Shown here: positions 48,020 to 56,729 of the stretch, in pieces
How the letters are laid out: the number at the start of each line of letters is the position of its first letter
How positions within the stretch are numbered: the first letter of the stretch is position 1
Source of the DNA: Methylorubrum suomiense
Lineage (GTDB): Bacteria; Pseudomonadota; Alphaproteobacteria; Rhizobiales; Beijerinckiaceae
NCBI RefSeq assembly: GCF_022179765.1
Contig: NZ_BPRE01000004.1
Coordinates: 62,001-126,000 of the forward strand
Direction: 5' to 3'
Length of the DNA: 64,000 nucleotides
Program-made: the position numbers and the translations under genes
Notes under the pieces: generated by a model
Seen by the model: only the letters and a program-made list of their open reading frames with translations
Told to the model about the DNA's origin: nothing
Database searches by the model: none

Positions 48020-50191
48020 TCAGAAGCGGGCCTGCAGGCCGATCTGCACGTCCCGGCCCGGCGCCGAGGTGCCGCCGCCGCCATTGTAGAAGCGCAGGTC
48101 GGCCAGGGTCGGTTGCTGCCCGGCAATGGCGATGAAGAGCGGGTGGTAATTCACATCGAAGAGATTGCGGACCTGCGCGAACAGCTTCACCCCCGGCATC
48201 AGATCGACCTCGCCGCGGAGGTTCACGAGGACAAACGGATCCTTGCGCCAGATGTATTCGCGGTACGGCTCGGCCGCCGGCACGCGCAGGTTCTCCTCGG
48301 TGTTGTACCAGACCGGACCGTTGAGCACGCCCTGCACTTGGATCGTCCATGGATAGGGAATGTCGACTTGGCCGAAGCGGGTGCCGAGGGCGAGCTGATA
48401 CTGGTAGACGCGCTCCACGCGATGCGTGTTGGCCGTCGCCACCTTCAGTGTGCCCTCATCTTTCATGTCGAAATTGAAATTGCCGTTGACGGACGCGCGC
48501 CAACGCCAGGTGCCCGCCTTCCCGCCGAACATCCGGACCATGTCCGTGTCGTACTGGACCTCGATGCCGCGGATCACGACGTCACCCGAATTGTTGACGT
48601 AGTCGGAGGTGTTGCTGTTCGCGCCCCGGGAACGGGTGATGATCCGGTCCGAGATGATGTTCTGGAACAGGGCGACGTCGACGCGTGAGACCGCGTTCGT
48701 CAGCGTCGTTCCGATCTCGATCTGCTCGCTCGTTTCGGGGCGAATGTTCGGGTTGCCGAAGATGCGGCCGCCTCCCAGGGTGTTGTAATCGGCGGCGATT
48801 TCCGTCGCGGTCGGAGCCCGGAAGCCCGAGGAGGCCCCGATGCGGAAGGCGGCCCAATCGGACGCCTTGAAGGTCGCGCCGGCCGAATAGGTGGTCGCCT
48901 CGTAGGGACGCGAGCCGGTGATCTGGCCGGTGAGATACGGCGTCGTGTCGAAGCTCGTGGTGCCGTAGGTCTGGCGCACGCCCGCGCGCAAGGTCACCCG
49001 GTCGTCGAACAGGCGCTGGGTGTCCTCGACATAGAGCCCGTGAAACTGATCGGTCTGATTGTTGTCCTGGGGCGAGACCTGGGCGAGCGTGTTGCCCGGA
49101 ACGCCCTGGCGGAAGCGATCGGAACGCAGGCGGCTCGTTTCCCAATCCCAGCCGAGCAGCAGATCGTTGCCGGCGAACAGGCTGACGCGTGGCTGGAGAC
49201 GCGTGCCGAGGATGTCGAGGTTGCGCGTGTTGAAATCCGCGCGGGTCCCCCGCACCGGCTGCCCCGAACTGCCCCGCTGGACCGGCGAAGCCCATTTGAA
49301 CCGATCTTTGTCGGTGACGCTGTAGAACTGGGCGAACAGGCTCGCGCGCCCGTCATCAGTCCGGCCGGTATAGCTTGCATCGAACGAGCCGTTGATGCGG
49401 TTGTCCCGGCTGTAGAGATTGCCGCCGGAACCGCGGAAGCCGGCATCGTAGATGCCATCCGTCCTGAGCGAGAAGTCGAGCCGCTGATTCGGATCGATCT
49501 GGAAACCGAGCGCCCCGGTGATGCCCATCCGGTTCCATTGGGTGTTGGCCATGCGGTCGCCCGAGCCCGCGACGTAATCGTCGCGTCGTCCCCCCGAGAT
49601 CCCGAGATAATAGTCGAACGGTCCGACGACCCCGCCGGTCTGGGCGCGCCCCTGCGCCAAGCCCCAGATGCCGCCGATGCCCTCGACCAGGGTGCCCGGC
49701 GCGCTCCGCCCCGTCTTGAGAATGATGTTGATGACGCCGCCGATGTTCTGGCTGCCATAGATTACCGAGGAGGGCCCGCGCACGATCTCGATGCGCTCGA
49801 CATCGGCGACCGAAAGCTTGGACAGATTCGCGGTGCCGGCGCGGCGCCCGTTCATCAGCACCAGAACTTGGCTGCGGAAATCCTTGCCCTGTCCATCGGT
49901 GGCACCGCCGCGAATGTTGATCGAGGTCTGGCCCGGCGTCCATTCCGAGAAGAAGCCGACGGCGTTCTCGGCCAGAAGATCGGTGACCGACCGCGCCGTC
50001 GAGTTCTCGATCATCGTGCGATCGATGACCTGAACGGTGCCGGCGATCTCGGAGCGCGGCTCCGGGCGCCCGGTGGCGGTGACCACGAGTTCGTCGAGGC
50101 TGATCGCGGGATTCTCCTGGGCATAGGCCGATGACGGCAGCACGCAGCCGCTGGTCAGCGCGAGCGCGAGGAGACGAAGACGGCACGACAT
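48020..50191 (-). CDS. btuB: TonB-dependent cobalamin receptor
   Basis: A 723-residue outer-membrane receptor from ATG 50191. Signal peptide (LLALALTSGCVLPSSAYAQE), TonB box ISLDELVVTATGR, plug domain (ENSTARSVTDLLAENAVGFF, MNGRRAGTANLSKLSVADVE, RIEIVRGPSSVIYGSQNIGG) and a barrel ending in GRDVQIGLQARF. The plug sequence MNGRR..G..L..L....VERIEI is of the BtuB/colicin-receptor type. Its start codon overlaps the stop of the preceding methyltransferase gene (TAATG), so it is probably translated by coupling and thereby placed under the riboswitch. Confidence 0.9.
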   Translation of the reverse strand: MSCRLRLLALALTSGCVLPSSAYAQENPAISLDELVVTATGRPEPRSEIAGTVQVIDRTMIENSTARSVTDLLAENAVGFFSEWTPGQTSINIRGGATDGQGKDFRSQVLVLMNGRRAGTANLSKLSVADVERIEIVRGPSSVIYGSQNIGGVINIILKTGRSAPGTLVEGIGGIWGLAQGRAQTGGVVGPFDYYLGISGGRRDDYVAGSGDRMANTQWNRMGITGALGFQIDPNQRLDFSLRTDGIYDAGFRGSGGNLYSRDNRINGSFDASYTGRTDDGRASLFAQFYSVTDKDRFKWASPVQRGSSGQPVRGTRADFNTRNLDILGTRLQPRVSLFAGNDLLLGWDWETSRLRSDRFRQGVPGNTLAQVSPQDNNQTDQFHGLYVEDTQRLFDDRVTLRAGVRQTYGTTSFDTTPYLTGQITGSRPYEATTYSAGATFKASDWAAFRIGASSGFRAPTATEIAADYNTLGGGRIFGNPNIRPETSEQIEIGTTLTNAVSRVDVALFQNIISDRIITRSRGANSNTSDYVNNSGDVVIRGIEVQYDTDMVRMFGGKAGTWRWRASVNGNFNFDMKDEGTLKVATANTHRVERVYQYQLALGTRFGQVDIPYPWTIQVQGVLNGPVWYNTEENLRVPAAEPYREYIWRKDPFVLVNLRGEVDLMPGVKLFAQVRNLFDVNYHPLFIAIAGQQPTLADLRFYNGGGGTSAPGRDVQIGLQARF

Positions 50192-50970
50192 TACGAAGCT
50201 TTCCTCCAGACGAGCAGGGCAGAGGTGCGGGGAACGGAGAGGCGATGGCCGCCGGGCACGGGTTCGGCCTGGGCGGCGAGATGCGCGCGGAGATCGCTGC
50301 GGCGGGCATCGCCCGATGCCCAGCCGAGACGATCGGCGAGGAAGGCGGCGGTCCGTTCCGGATCGGGTACGACGGCGCTGAAGGTCCAATTCGCTTGCGC
50401 GACGATGGCCGGCTGATCCTGCGCCGTCAGGCTGCGACGAACCAGATCGACGCCCGGCGTCTCGTCCTCTCCGTGCCAAGCGCGAGGAAGGCAGCCCGCG
50501 AGGCAGAGGCCGCGCGGACCGTGCTGGGCCGGAACCACCCAGACGATGCTGCCGCGTGACCAGACGCGGCACTGACGGAGAAAGGCTTGGGCCTCCGTGA
50601 GGGGGGCCGCGATATTGGCGGCCAGCACCGTGTCGGCGCATCCCGGTGGCAGATCGGCCTGTTGCCAGCCGAGCGGCAAAACGTACGGCGGCGGGATGAG
50701 GCTATGCAGGCGCCGTTGCATCCCCGCCGCCGGCTCGATTGCGGTCCAGGTGGCCTGCGGATCGCGCACGGCCCGACCGAGTTGCCCACCCCCGGCCCCG
50801 ATATCGAGCAGGTCGCCGATCTGCGGCACCGCCGCGCGCAGACGCGGAGCGACGCGACCGACGTAATCGGAGGTGTCGATGCCCGCCGCGTAGAGTTCAA
50901 GGGGATCGACCGCCCTCGTCTCCGGCGGTGCAACGCCGAAAAATCCGGCATCATCGCCCATCAGTTTCAT
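50191..50970 (-). CDS. Class I SAM-dependent methyltransferase leading the B12 operon
   Basis: A 259-residue protein. SAM-binding motif I is DLLDIGAGGGQLGRAV (residues about 52-67), followed by WTAIEPAAGMQRRL (motif II acidic residue), then DTVLAANIAAPLTEAQAFLR and a Rossmann-like core. The C-terminal half (WSRGSIVWVVPAQHGPRGLC, WTFSAVVPDPERTAAFLADR) is less typical. It is the first gene behind a cobalamin riboswitch and overlaps btuB by TAATG. Its substrate is unknown; a role in corrinoid side-chain modification or salvage is only a suggestion. The start is supported by GGGGAAGGACCG directly upstream, which is part of a hairpin. Confidence 0.8.
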   Translation of the reverse strand: MKLMGDDAGFFGVAPPETRAVDPLELYAAGIDTSDYVGRVAPRLRAAVPQIGDLLDIGAGGGQLGRAVRDPQATWTAIEPAAGMQRRLHSLIPPPYVLPLGWQQADLPPGCADTVLAANIAAPLTEAQAFLRQCRVWSRGSIVWVVPAQHGPRGLCLAGCLPRAWHGEDETPGVDLVRRSLTAQDQPAIVAQANWTFSAVVPDPERTAAFLADRLGWASGDARRSDLRAHLAAQAEPVPGGHRLSVPRTSALLVWRKAS

Positions 50971-51001
50971 CGGTCCTTCCCCAAACCTTGTCGGGGGACC
51001 G
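50971..51001 (-). promoter_or_regulatory. SD-sequestering hairpin (riboswitch expression platform)
   Basis: On the minus strand CGGTCCCCC (51001-50993) pairs with GGGGAAGGACCG (50982-50971) immediately before the methyltransferase ATG (50970). The downstream arm contains the purine-rich ribosome site, so folding would hide it. This fits translational control by the upstream cobalamin aptamer. Confidence 0.65.
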
Positions 51002-51081
51002 ATGGGCGCAGGACGGCGTCGCTCTGCCGCGACGCGCGTTCATGCGGCCCGTTGGGACACCCCGCCCACGAGACTTCGTAT

Positions 51082-51262
51082 GGTCAGGGCAGGTCTCCTG
51101 GCTCACGGGTCACAGCCAACCGTCTGGCCTTCCCGGTGATCGCTCACCAGTGACGCAGATCGACGGATGGCTCGCCGCTCACAGTTGCGGGGGCAGCTTC
51201 GGTTTCGGCGCAGGCGCCTCACCGAATTCCCTCTTAGCTCGCCAGACATGCCGGCAAGAACC
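51082..51262 (-). ncRNA. Cobalamin riboswitch
   Basis: On the minus strand, 5' to 3', the conserved elements occur in order: GGGAATTCGGTG (near 51231-51220), GCTGCCCCCGCAACTGTGA (near 51197-51179), GGGAAGGCCAGACGG (near 51134-51120), then the B12 box AGCCAGGAGACCTGCC (51103-51088). These are the hallmark sequences of the AdoCbl riboswitch. It precedes the methyltransferase-btuBFCD operon by about 110 nt, in which a hairpin masks the ribosome site. With cobalamin bound, expression of B12 uptake is expected to fall. A TTGACA (51302-51297) upstream is a possible -35 element, without a clear -10. Confidence 0.95.
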
Positions 51263-52221
51263 TTGACCGTGCTCAGGAGCCAGACGGTGCGAGGCTTGTC
51301 AACTGTTGGAGACCTGCTTCTGGAAAATAGCTAAAGATTTTAGTTTCAGTTAGCGCCGAACTTATATCTCATTTATTATGGTATTCGTCAAATCATGGTG
51401 GGATATCTCGCATTTGATCGATAGACACTTGGCGGATAGCGGTCAGGATCCGGGTAACTCTATAAATATGGTCAGGAAACAACGCTGCTAAGCCTGCGGC
51501 TGAGGCTCCCTTCAGAGATCGAGGGCGCGCTAAAAAATTGAAGTTCGCTGATAGTTATATGTAACAATATAACATTTCACAAATGTCAAGCGCGATAGGC
51601 GTGTGGTCTCATTTTCGTTTTTATGAGGACAACACGCCGTGACGCTGCAACAATTTAGGGAGCTCGCAGGATTACAGGATAGCTGATTGGAGTGCGTTCC
51701 CAATGAAGGCGGCGCTTAACAAGCAAAGATCCGATGAGCATTTTGTTACTATATTGAAGCGAGGTAACAAATACGAAATCAAAAGTATGCCGCTTGTTGA
51801 GGCTAGAGGGTGGTGTGCAACGACTTGGGGCCTGTCGGTGGCGGTGTTCTGTGCTGAATAGCTCGCGCACTGTCCTTATTGCCCAGCGTAAATTCGATAT
51901 ATGCGCAGGCAGCCAAGGCCGCGACCGCAGCCAGACGGGCCAGGGAGTGATATCCGATGGCCAGGCGAACGTACGCCGACTCCAACAAGGCCCTCCACAT
52001 GGTCGTCGGTCACGGCTTTCGCCTCGAAGACGATGGCAGAGGATAGGGACAGGCCCGGAGTTCAGGCATCCAACGTCGAACAGGCGAGGGGAGGGCGCGT
52101 CGCCCCTTGCCTCAGGCCCGTCCCGCCGCTACTCGTGACAGAGGTATCTGTCGCCGCTTCTCTAGCCCAATCCTTGGCCGATGATTGGCGCACGCGATAA
52201 GGTGCTGACAGATATGACAAT
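51263..52221. other. Sparse, partly AT-rich region
   Basis: From the riboswitch leader to the tRNA gene there is no recognisable protein family. The part 51310-51790 is AT-rich (51540-51600 includes TGTAACAATATAACATTTCA) and holds only short frames. A short + frame at 51959-52048 (ADSNKALHMVVGHGFRLEDD) looks like a coding remnant. Confidence 0.35.
51803..52000 (-). CDS. Possible small membrane protein
   Basis: A 65-codon frame from ATG 52000 with one hydrophobic segment, SLARLAAVAALAACAYIEF (residues 19-37), flanked by basic residues. No clear ribosome site and no family recognised; listed because sequence and codon use look coding, with low confidence. Confidence 0.28.
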   Translation of the reverse strand: MWRALLESAYVRLAIGYHSLARLAAVAALAACAYIEFTLGNKDSARAIQHRTPPPTGPKSLHTTL

Positions 52222-52297
52222 GGGCCTGTAGCTCAATGGTTAGAGCCGACCGCTCATAACGGTCTGGTTGCAGGTTCGAGTCCTGCCGGGCCCACCA
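52222..52297 (+). tRNA. tRNA with CAT anticodon (tRNA-Ile2 or tRNA-Met)
   Basis: A complete 76-nt cloverleaf including encoded CCA. Acceptor GGGCCTG pairs with CGGGCCC (one G-T pair), D-arm GCTC/GAGC, anticodon stem GACCG/CGGTC around CTCATAA (anticodon CAT at 52255-52257), T-arm GCAGG-TTCGAGT-CCTGC. CAT can be elongator Met or Ile2 decoded after lysidine modification; the D-loop (AATGGTTA) resembles Ile2 forms, so I favour Ile2, without certainty. Confidence 0.93.
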
Positions 52298-52933
52298 TAT
52301 TTATTGAGATAGGCTGCAACAAGAAGCGCTTGAGCAAGCTCAGCCTAATCAATCAGCACCCACGTTTGCAATAAGAGCCACGTATCTGGCTTGAAATTTC
52401 GATTATACAACCGCCAATGGTTAAGCAAAATCAATAAGGTGGCGATCAGGTGGTATTGGATATCAGGTGAGAGACGAGTTTCGAGAAACTTTGCTTAAGC
52501 TCGATAACTTAGAGCAGCCTGTCAGATCCGATATCCACTACGATGCTTTCGACCGTACAGCACAGCGGTGGATAGGGGAAGTATCAGCATCCGTTTCGGT
52601 TTCCGGCTGCCGACACTGCGCTTTTCATTCTTCATCGAATCTGTGGTCTCATGCCGCCTAATCATTGCGGCCGCCCCCGGACGCGCTCTTGCCGAGAGGC
52701 TGCGCGTCCTCGCTGACGCTGAGGCGGTATGGTCCCTCGATCCCGGCGTGCGATGATGGCTCCGCTCCGGCCGCCGCGCAGCAGCGGCGAAAGGGTGCCA
52801 TTGACGGCTCCCTCATACCCAATCCGGTCGATCGCTTCGGGATGGAAGATTTGGGCTTCGCCCGAGCGAGGCGCTAGCTCGCCTCGCCGCTCCAACCGAG
52901 CGGAAGCCCTATCAGATGTCGCGTACCGGTGCT
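52298..52933. other. No recognisable gene
   Basis: About 640 bp after the tRNA gene. Short frames on both strands (52467-52661 plus; 52662-52994 minus, with IFHPEAIDRIGYEGAVNGTL) carry no known motif and no good start. Possibly remnants of a disrupted gene. Confidence 0.35.
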
Positions 52934-53482
52934 TCAGGGCGACCGCGGAGGCGCTGACGCGCCACCACCCGTCCGCGTGGCTGGCGTCTTCCACGGCACG
53001 TAACGCGTGATGCCGAGCGTCAGCTCAATGCGCGGGAACGGCCACCACAGCGTGAAGGGAACGACGCGCTCGATCCGCAGCTCCCTCGGCTGCTTCGTCA
53101 CGCGGTGATAGTGGAGCATCGCGGCCTGCGACGGACCATGGCCCTGATCGATGATGCGTCGATGCTCGGCCCACATCAACTCGATCATGAGCGTACCGGG
53201 TCGGTGAACGATCGTGTAGCCGCCGACCCGCAGAGCGTCCGTCCCCCAGCCTCCCTCTTTCTTGACCGTTCGCTCGGAATCATCCGTCACGTTGCCGTGG
53301 CCGGATGCGTAACCCTCGACGCCGCGCGATCTGTCCGTCCCCGTGTAACTCCAGCGGAACGGGATACCGGGCTTTGTCAGCGGGACACTCGCGATGAGCA
53401 TGGCGGCATCGGCTTCATCGAACGTGTCGGCCTCACCCAGCAAGCGTTCCAAGGCGGCATGGAGCGCGAAACGGTCGATCAT
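52934..53482 (-). CDS. Hypothetical protein
   Basis: A 182-residue protein from ATG 53482 (MIDRFALHAALERLLGEADT). The middle (SVPLTKPGIPFRWSYTGTDR, GYTIVHRPGTLMIELMWAEH) and VVPFTLWWPFPRIELTLGIT look like a folded beta-rich domain. No signal peptide. Not recognised. On the same strand as the VIT gene upstream (86-bp gap). Confidence 0.6.
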   Translation of the reverse strand: MIDRFALHAALERLLGEADTFDEADAAMLIASVPLTKPGIPFRWSYTGTDRSRGVEGYASGHGNVTDDSERTVKKEGGWGTDALRVGGYTIVHRPGTLMIELMWAEHRRIIDQGHGPSQAAMLHYHRVTKQPRELRIERVVPFTLWWPFPRIELTLGITRYVPWKTPATRTGGGASAPPRSP

Positions 53483-53568
53483 GGGCTTCTCGTGGGCGAG
53501 GGAACGTGATCGGCGGGGTGTTGAAAGCGGACGTCTTTGATTGGCCTCGAAGATCGGTCTCGGGCTTT

Positions 53569-54264
53569 TCACACCGCCTTTCCAACGAGGCCGCCAATGC
53601 CGGCGGTCACGGCCATGGCGAGCGCACCCCAGAAAGCCACGCGCGCCGTGGCTCTCAAAACCGGTGCTCCGCCGGCTCTGGCGCCCAGGGCGCCGAGGAC
53701 AGCCAGGAAGATCAGCGATGCCGCGGAGACGGTGTAGAGCGTGATGGCAGGCGGCGAGACAACGGCGACGAGCAGCGGAAGAGCGGCACCGGCCGAGAAG
53801 GTTGCGGCGGATGTGAGGGCGGCCTGGACCGGACGTGCCGCGGTGATTTCGGACAGGCCGAGTTCGTCGCGTGCATGGGCGCCGAGCGCGTCCTTGGCCA
53901 TGAGCTGTTCGGCCACCCGGCGCGCAAGGTCGGCGTTCAATCCCCGTTCGACGTAGATGCGGGCCAGTTCTTCCTGCTCGGCCGCCGGGTCGGTCGCCAA
54001 TTCGCGCCGCTCCCGTTCGAGATCGGCCTGTTCGGTATCGGCCTGGGAGCTGACGGACACGTATTCGCCCGCCGCCATCGACATCGCTCCCGCGACGAGA
54101 CCGGCACATCCCGCGATCAAGACCTCGCCGGAGCCGGCAGCGGATGCCGCGACGCCGACGATCAGGCTCGCCGTCGAGACGAGGCCGTCATTGGCTCCGA
54201 GCACGGCGGCGCGCAGCCAGCCGACCCGGTCGATCAGATGCTGTTCCGCATGAATGGCACGCAT
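53569..54264 (-). CDS. VIT/CCC1-family iron/manganese transporter
   Basis: A 231-residue membrane protein. Residues 5-30 carry the VIT motif HLIDRVGWLRAAVLGANDGL, then VSTASLIVGVAASAAGSGEV and AGLVAGAMSMAAGEYVSVSS, the conserved helices of Ccc1/VIT1. A cytosolic helical insert (about 75-135) is rich in Glu, as in the metal-binding domain. Two or three C-terminal helices follow. Family members move Fe(II) or Mn(II) out of the cytosol. No RNA motif is recognised in the 215-bp gap upstream. Confidence 0.92.
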   Translation of the reverse strand: MRAIHAEQHLIDRVGWLRAAVLGANDGLVSTASLIVGVAASAAGSGEVLIAGCAGLVAGAMSMAAGEYVSVSSQADTEQADLERERRELATDPAAEQEELARIYVERGLNADLARRVAEQLMAKDALGAHARDELGLSEITAARPVQAALTSAATFSAGAALPLLVAVVSPPAITLYTVSAASLIFLAVLGALGARAGGAPVLRATARVAFWGALAMAVTAGIGGLVGKAV

Positions 54265-54479
54265 GATTGCAAAACCCTGGCGGTGGGTCCGATGCGGACA
54301 CCGCTTCTCGGAAATGAGAATGACGGTAGATCGCCTGCACTCTCAAAACCTCGATAAGTCCAATCGATGGCGATGTCGCGGACCAAATTTGAGGGCTGGA
54401 GACAATCGAACAAGTCTTATTTCTGATCTATTCTAAGTAGGCATTGCTCAGCCAGCCTCCAGCGCTCGATTGTCGGCCA

Positions 54480-55895
54480 TCACAGGCTCTCCGACGCCGC
54501 CGGCAAACGCGGAGCCGCTTCCTGTGCGCGGGGCGTCCCGGCATCGCGGCAGACGATGGTGAAGCGGGCGCCACCTTCGGTGGATGGGCCGACTTCGATT
54601 CCGAAGCCGTGCAACTGGGTGATGGCGGCAACGAGCCCGAGACCCAGGCCGTGGCCGGGCGTCAGACGAGCCCTCTCGGCGCGATAGAAACGACGGAACA
54701 CGCGCTCCCGCTCGCCAGCGGGAATGCCGGGACCGGAATCCGCCACCGAAACGATCGGCCCCGTACCGGAGACGACCAGTTCGATGCGGACGCGACCTCC
54801 CTCCGGCGTGAACTTCACCGCATTCTCGACGAGGTTCGAGAGCGCCTCGAACAGCAGATCGCGATCTCCGTGAACAGGTGTAACCGCCGGAGCGATGGCG
54901 AGCTCGAGGACGACCGCCTTGTCCTCGGCGAATGGTTCGAAAAACTCGAAGACTTCCCGGACCAATTGCGGAAGCTCGACCGGGGCGAAGCCGGCGAATC
55001 GACGTTTGTGCTCGATTTCGCCGATGCGGAGCACCGCGGTGACCATCGTCAGCGTCTGGTCGATCCAGGCTAGGCCCTGATCGATCGCGTCGCGAAACTC
55101 GGCGACGCTGACCGCTCCATCCCGGGTCCGTTCCAAGCGCGCGCGGAGCCGCGTCAGCGGCGTGCGAAGGTCGTGGGCGATGGCGTCGCCGACGCTGCTC
55201 ACCTCGCCGAGAAGGCGCTCGATTTCGTCGAGCATGCGGTTGACGTTGCCGGCCAGCCGATCGAATTCGTCGCCCCGTTCGCCGATCGGCAACCGCTGCC
55301 GGAGATCGCCCTGCATCACCCGGTCCAAGGCAATCTGCGTCGCTCCGAGTCGGCGTCGGGCGCGGTCCGCGAGGATCAGCCCGCCTAGACTGGACACGAT
55401 CAGCGTCGGCAGCAGGCCGAGGCCGAGGGCGCGCAGGCTCGTCGCCCGCACCCGGTCGATCTCGTCGGTGTCATGGGCGATCACGACGATGCGTCCATCC
55501 GACAAGGCGAGGGCCGTCGCCCAGACTTCGTCGTCGATCACGCGTTCTCCGAGATCGACCCGCGCCCGAACACGGTAGGCGTCCCCGTCCGGCGTCAGGT
55601 TCATCGGCAGGACTGGAAGATTGCCCGAAATTCGCTGCCCCTTCGCCGTGAACAATCCCCCGGCATGCCGGGCATGGAGGTCCATCGCGATCCAGGCATC
55701 GACCCGCCCCGCGGCGGCATCGGGGTCGGCCGCGGTGGCGCGGACTTCGAGCCGGAGCGTCTCGGCCAGTTCCTCGCGCAGGAAGCTCGCGGTCTGCCAG
55801 TAGACGAAGCCGAAGGTGGCGAGCGCCAGCAGGACGGACCACAGCGCGATACCGCCGGCCCAGCGGGCACGTGTGGAGCGGAATAGACTAGTCAT
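54480..55895 (-). CDS. Two-component sensor histidine kinase
   Basis: A 471-residue membrane kinase. TM1 is near the N-terminus (WAGGIALWSVLLALATFGFV), with a periplasmic domain of about 110 residues (YRVRARVDLGERVIDDEVWA), TM2 near 155-175, a HAMP region (RLGATQIALDRVMQGDLRQR), HisKA with His241 (DAIAHDLRTPLTRLRARLE), and an HATPase (LVENAVKFTPEGG, DSGPGIPAGERERVFRRFYR, GHGLGLGLVAAI). It overlaps the regulator gene by 8 nt. By position, divergent from an RND metal pump, it probably senses periplasmic metal. Confidence 0.93.
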   Translation of the reverse strand: MTSLFRSTRARWAGGIALWSVLLALATFGFVYWQTASFLREELAETLRLEVRATAADPDAAAGRVDAWIAMDLHARHAGGLFTAKGQRISGNLPVLPMNLTPDGDAYRVRARVDLGERVIDDEVWATALALSDGRIVVIAHDTDEIDRVRATSLRALGLGLLPTLIVSSLGGLILADRARRRLGATQIALDRVMQGDLRQRLPIGERGDEFDRLAGNVNRMLDEIERLLGEVSSVGDAIAHDLRTPLTRLRARLERTRDGAVSVAEFRDAIDQGLAWIDQTLTMVTAVLRIGEIEHKRRFAGFAPVELPQLVREVFEFFEPFAEDKAVVLELAIAPAVTPVHGDRDLLFEALSNLVENAVKFTPEGGRVRIELVVSGTGPIVSVADSGPGIPAGERERVFRRFYRAERARLTPGHGLGLGLVAAITQLHGFGIEVGPSTEGGARFTIVCRDAGTPRAQEAAPRLPAASESL

Positions 55896-56565
55896 CGGGC
55901 ATGAGCGCGAAGCCGATGCCGCGCACGCTGTGAAGGACGGTGGTCTCGCCCTCCGATTCCAGCTTCCGCCGCAGACGGCCGACGTGAACGTCGATGAGGT
56001 TGGACTTCGGCGTGAACCGGTAGTTCCAGACTTCTTCGAACAGAAGCGCGCGGGTCACCACCTGGCCCGGGCGGCGCATCAAGTATTCGAGGAGCTTGAG
56101 TTCACGCGGCAGCAGATCGAGCGCGCGGGTTCCGCGACGGCCCGTACCGGCAATCAGATCGATTTCGAGATCGCCCACCCGCAGCAGCGTCGCTCGGGTG
56201 TCGGCGGGACGGCGCAAAATGGCTTCGAGGCGGGCGGCGAGTTCCGCGAGCACGAAGGGCTTCGCGAGATAGTCGTCCCCGCCGGCCCGCAATCCGCGGA
56301 TGCGCTCGTCGACCGTGCCGAGGGCGCTCAGCACGAGGGCCGGCACGCGATGTCCCTCACTGCGCAGATCCTGCAGGAGACTGAGACCGTCGCGTTCGGG
56401 CAGCATCCGGTCGAGGATGAGCGCGTCGAACGGCTCGGCCCGTGCGCGGGCGGCGCCTTCCAGCCCCGTATTCGCCCAGACAAGGCCGTGGCCGCGTTGG
56501 GTCAGGTCACCGAGGATCGCATCCGCCGTCTCGGCATCGTCTTCGATCAATAAGAGTTTAGCCAC
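55888..56565 (-). CDS. OmpR-family response regulator
   Basis: A 225-residue regulator with GTG start 56565 (AKLLLIEDDAETADAILGDL). Receiver: D9/D10, phosphoacceptor Asp52 (ALILDRMLPERDG) and KPF lysine. C-terminal winged helix: LLPRELKLLEYLMRRPGQVV, TRALLFEEVWNYRFTPKSNL, IDVHVGRLRRKLE. It is the partner of the overlapping kinase and probably drives the divergent adaptor-pump genes at 56730. Confidence 0.93.
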   Translation of the reverse strand: MAKLLLIEDDAETADAILGDLTQRGHGLVWANTGLEGAARARAEPFDALILDRMLPERDGLSLLQDLRSEGHRVPALVLSALGTVDERIRGLRAGGDDYLAKPFVLAELAARLEAILRRPADTRATLLRVGDLEIDLIAGTGRRGTRALDLLPRELKLLEYLMRRPGQVVTRALLFEEVWNYRFTPKSNLIDVHVGRLRRKLESEGETTVLHSVRGIGFALMPDD

Positions 56566-56729
56566 GGTCTCCACCGCCTTCGCCGGATCAAGACTGCTTG
56601 TCGCAAATCGACGCGACTGTCTGCGGGTACAGCCGATCATGAACCCGAATTTAATGGCGCCGCCGGGTGGAGCGCTTAGGTCCTCGGCCATGTCAACGAG
56701 ATGGGGCAGGTGCGGTCGTGCTTTTGACC

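Noticed and set aside
45391..50191. ABC transporter and receptor genes as a heme or siderophore system
   Set aside because: The gene families are shared between iron chelates and B12, but the upstream cobalamin riboswitch fixes B12 as the more likely substrate.
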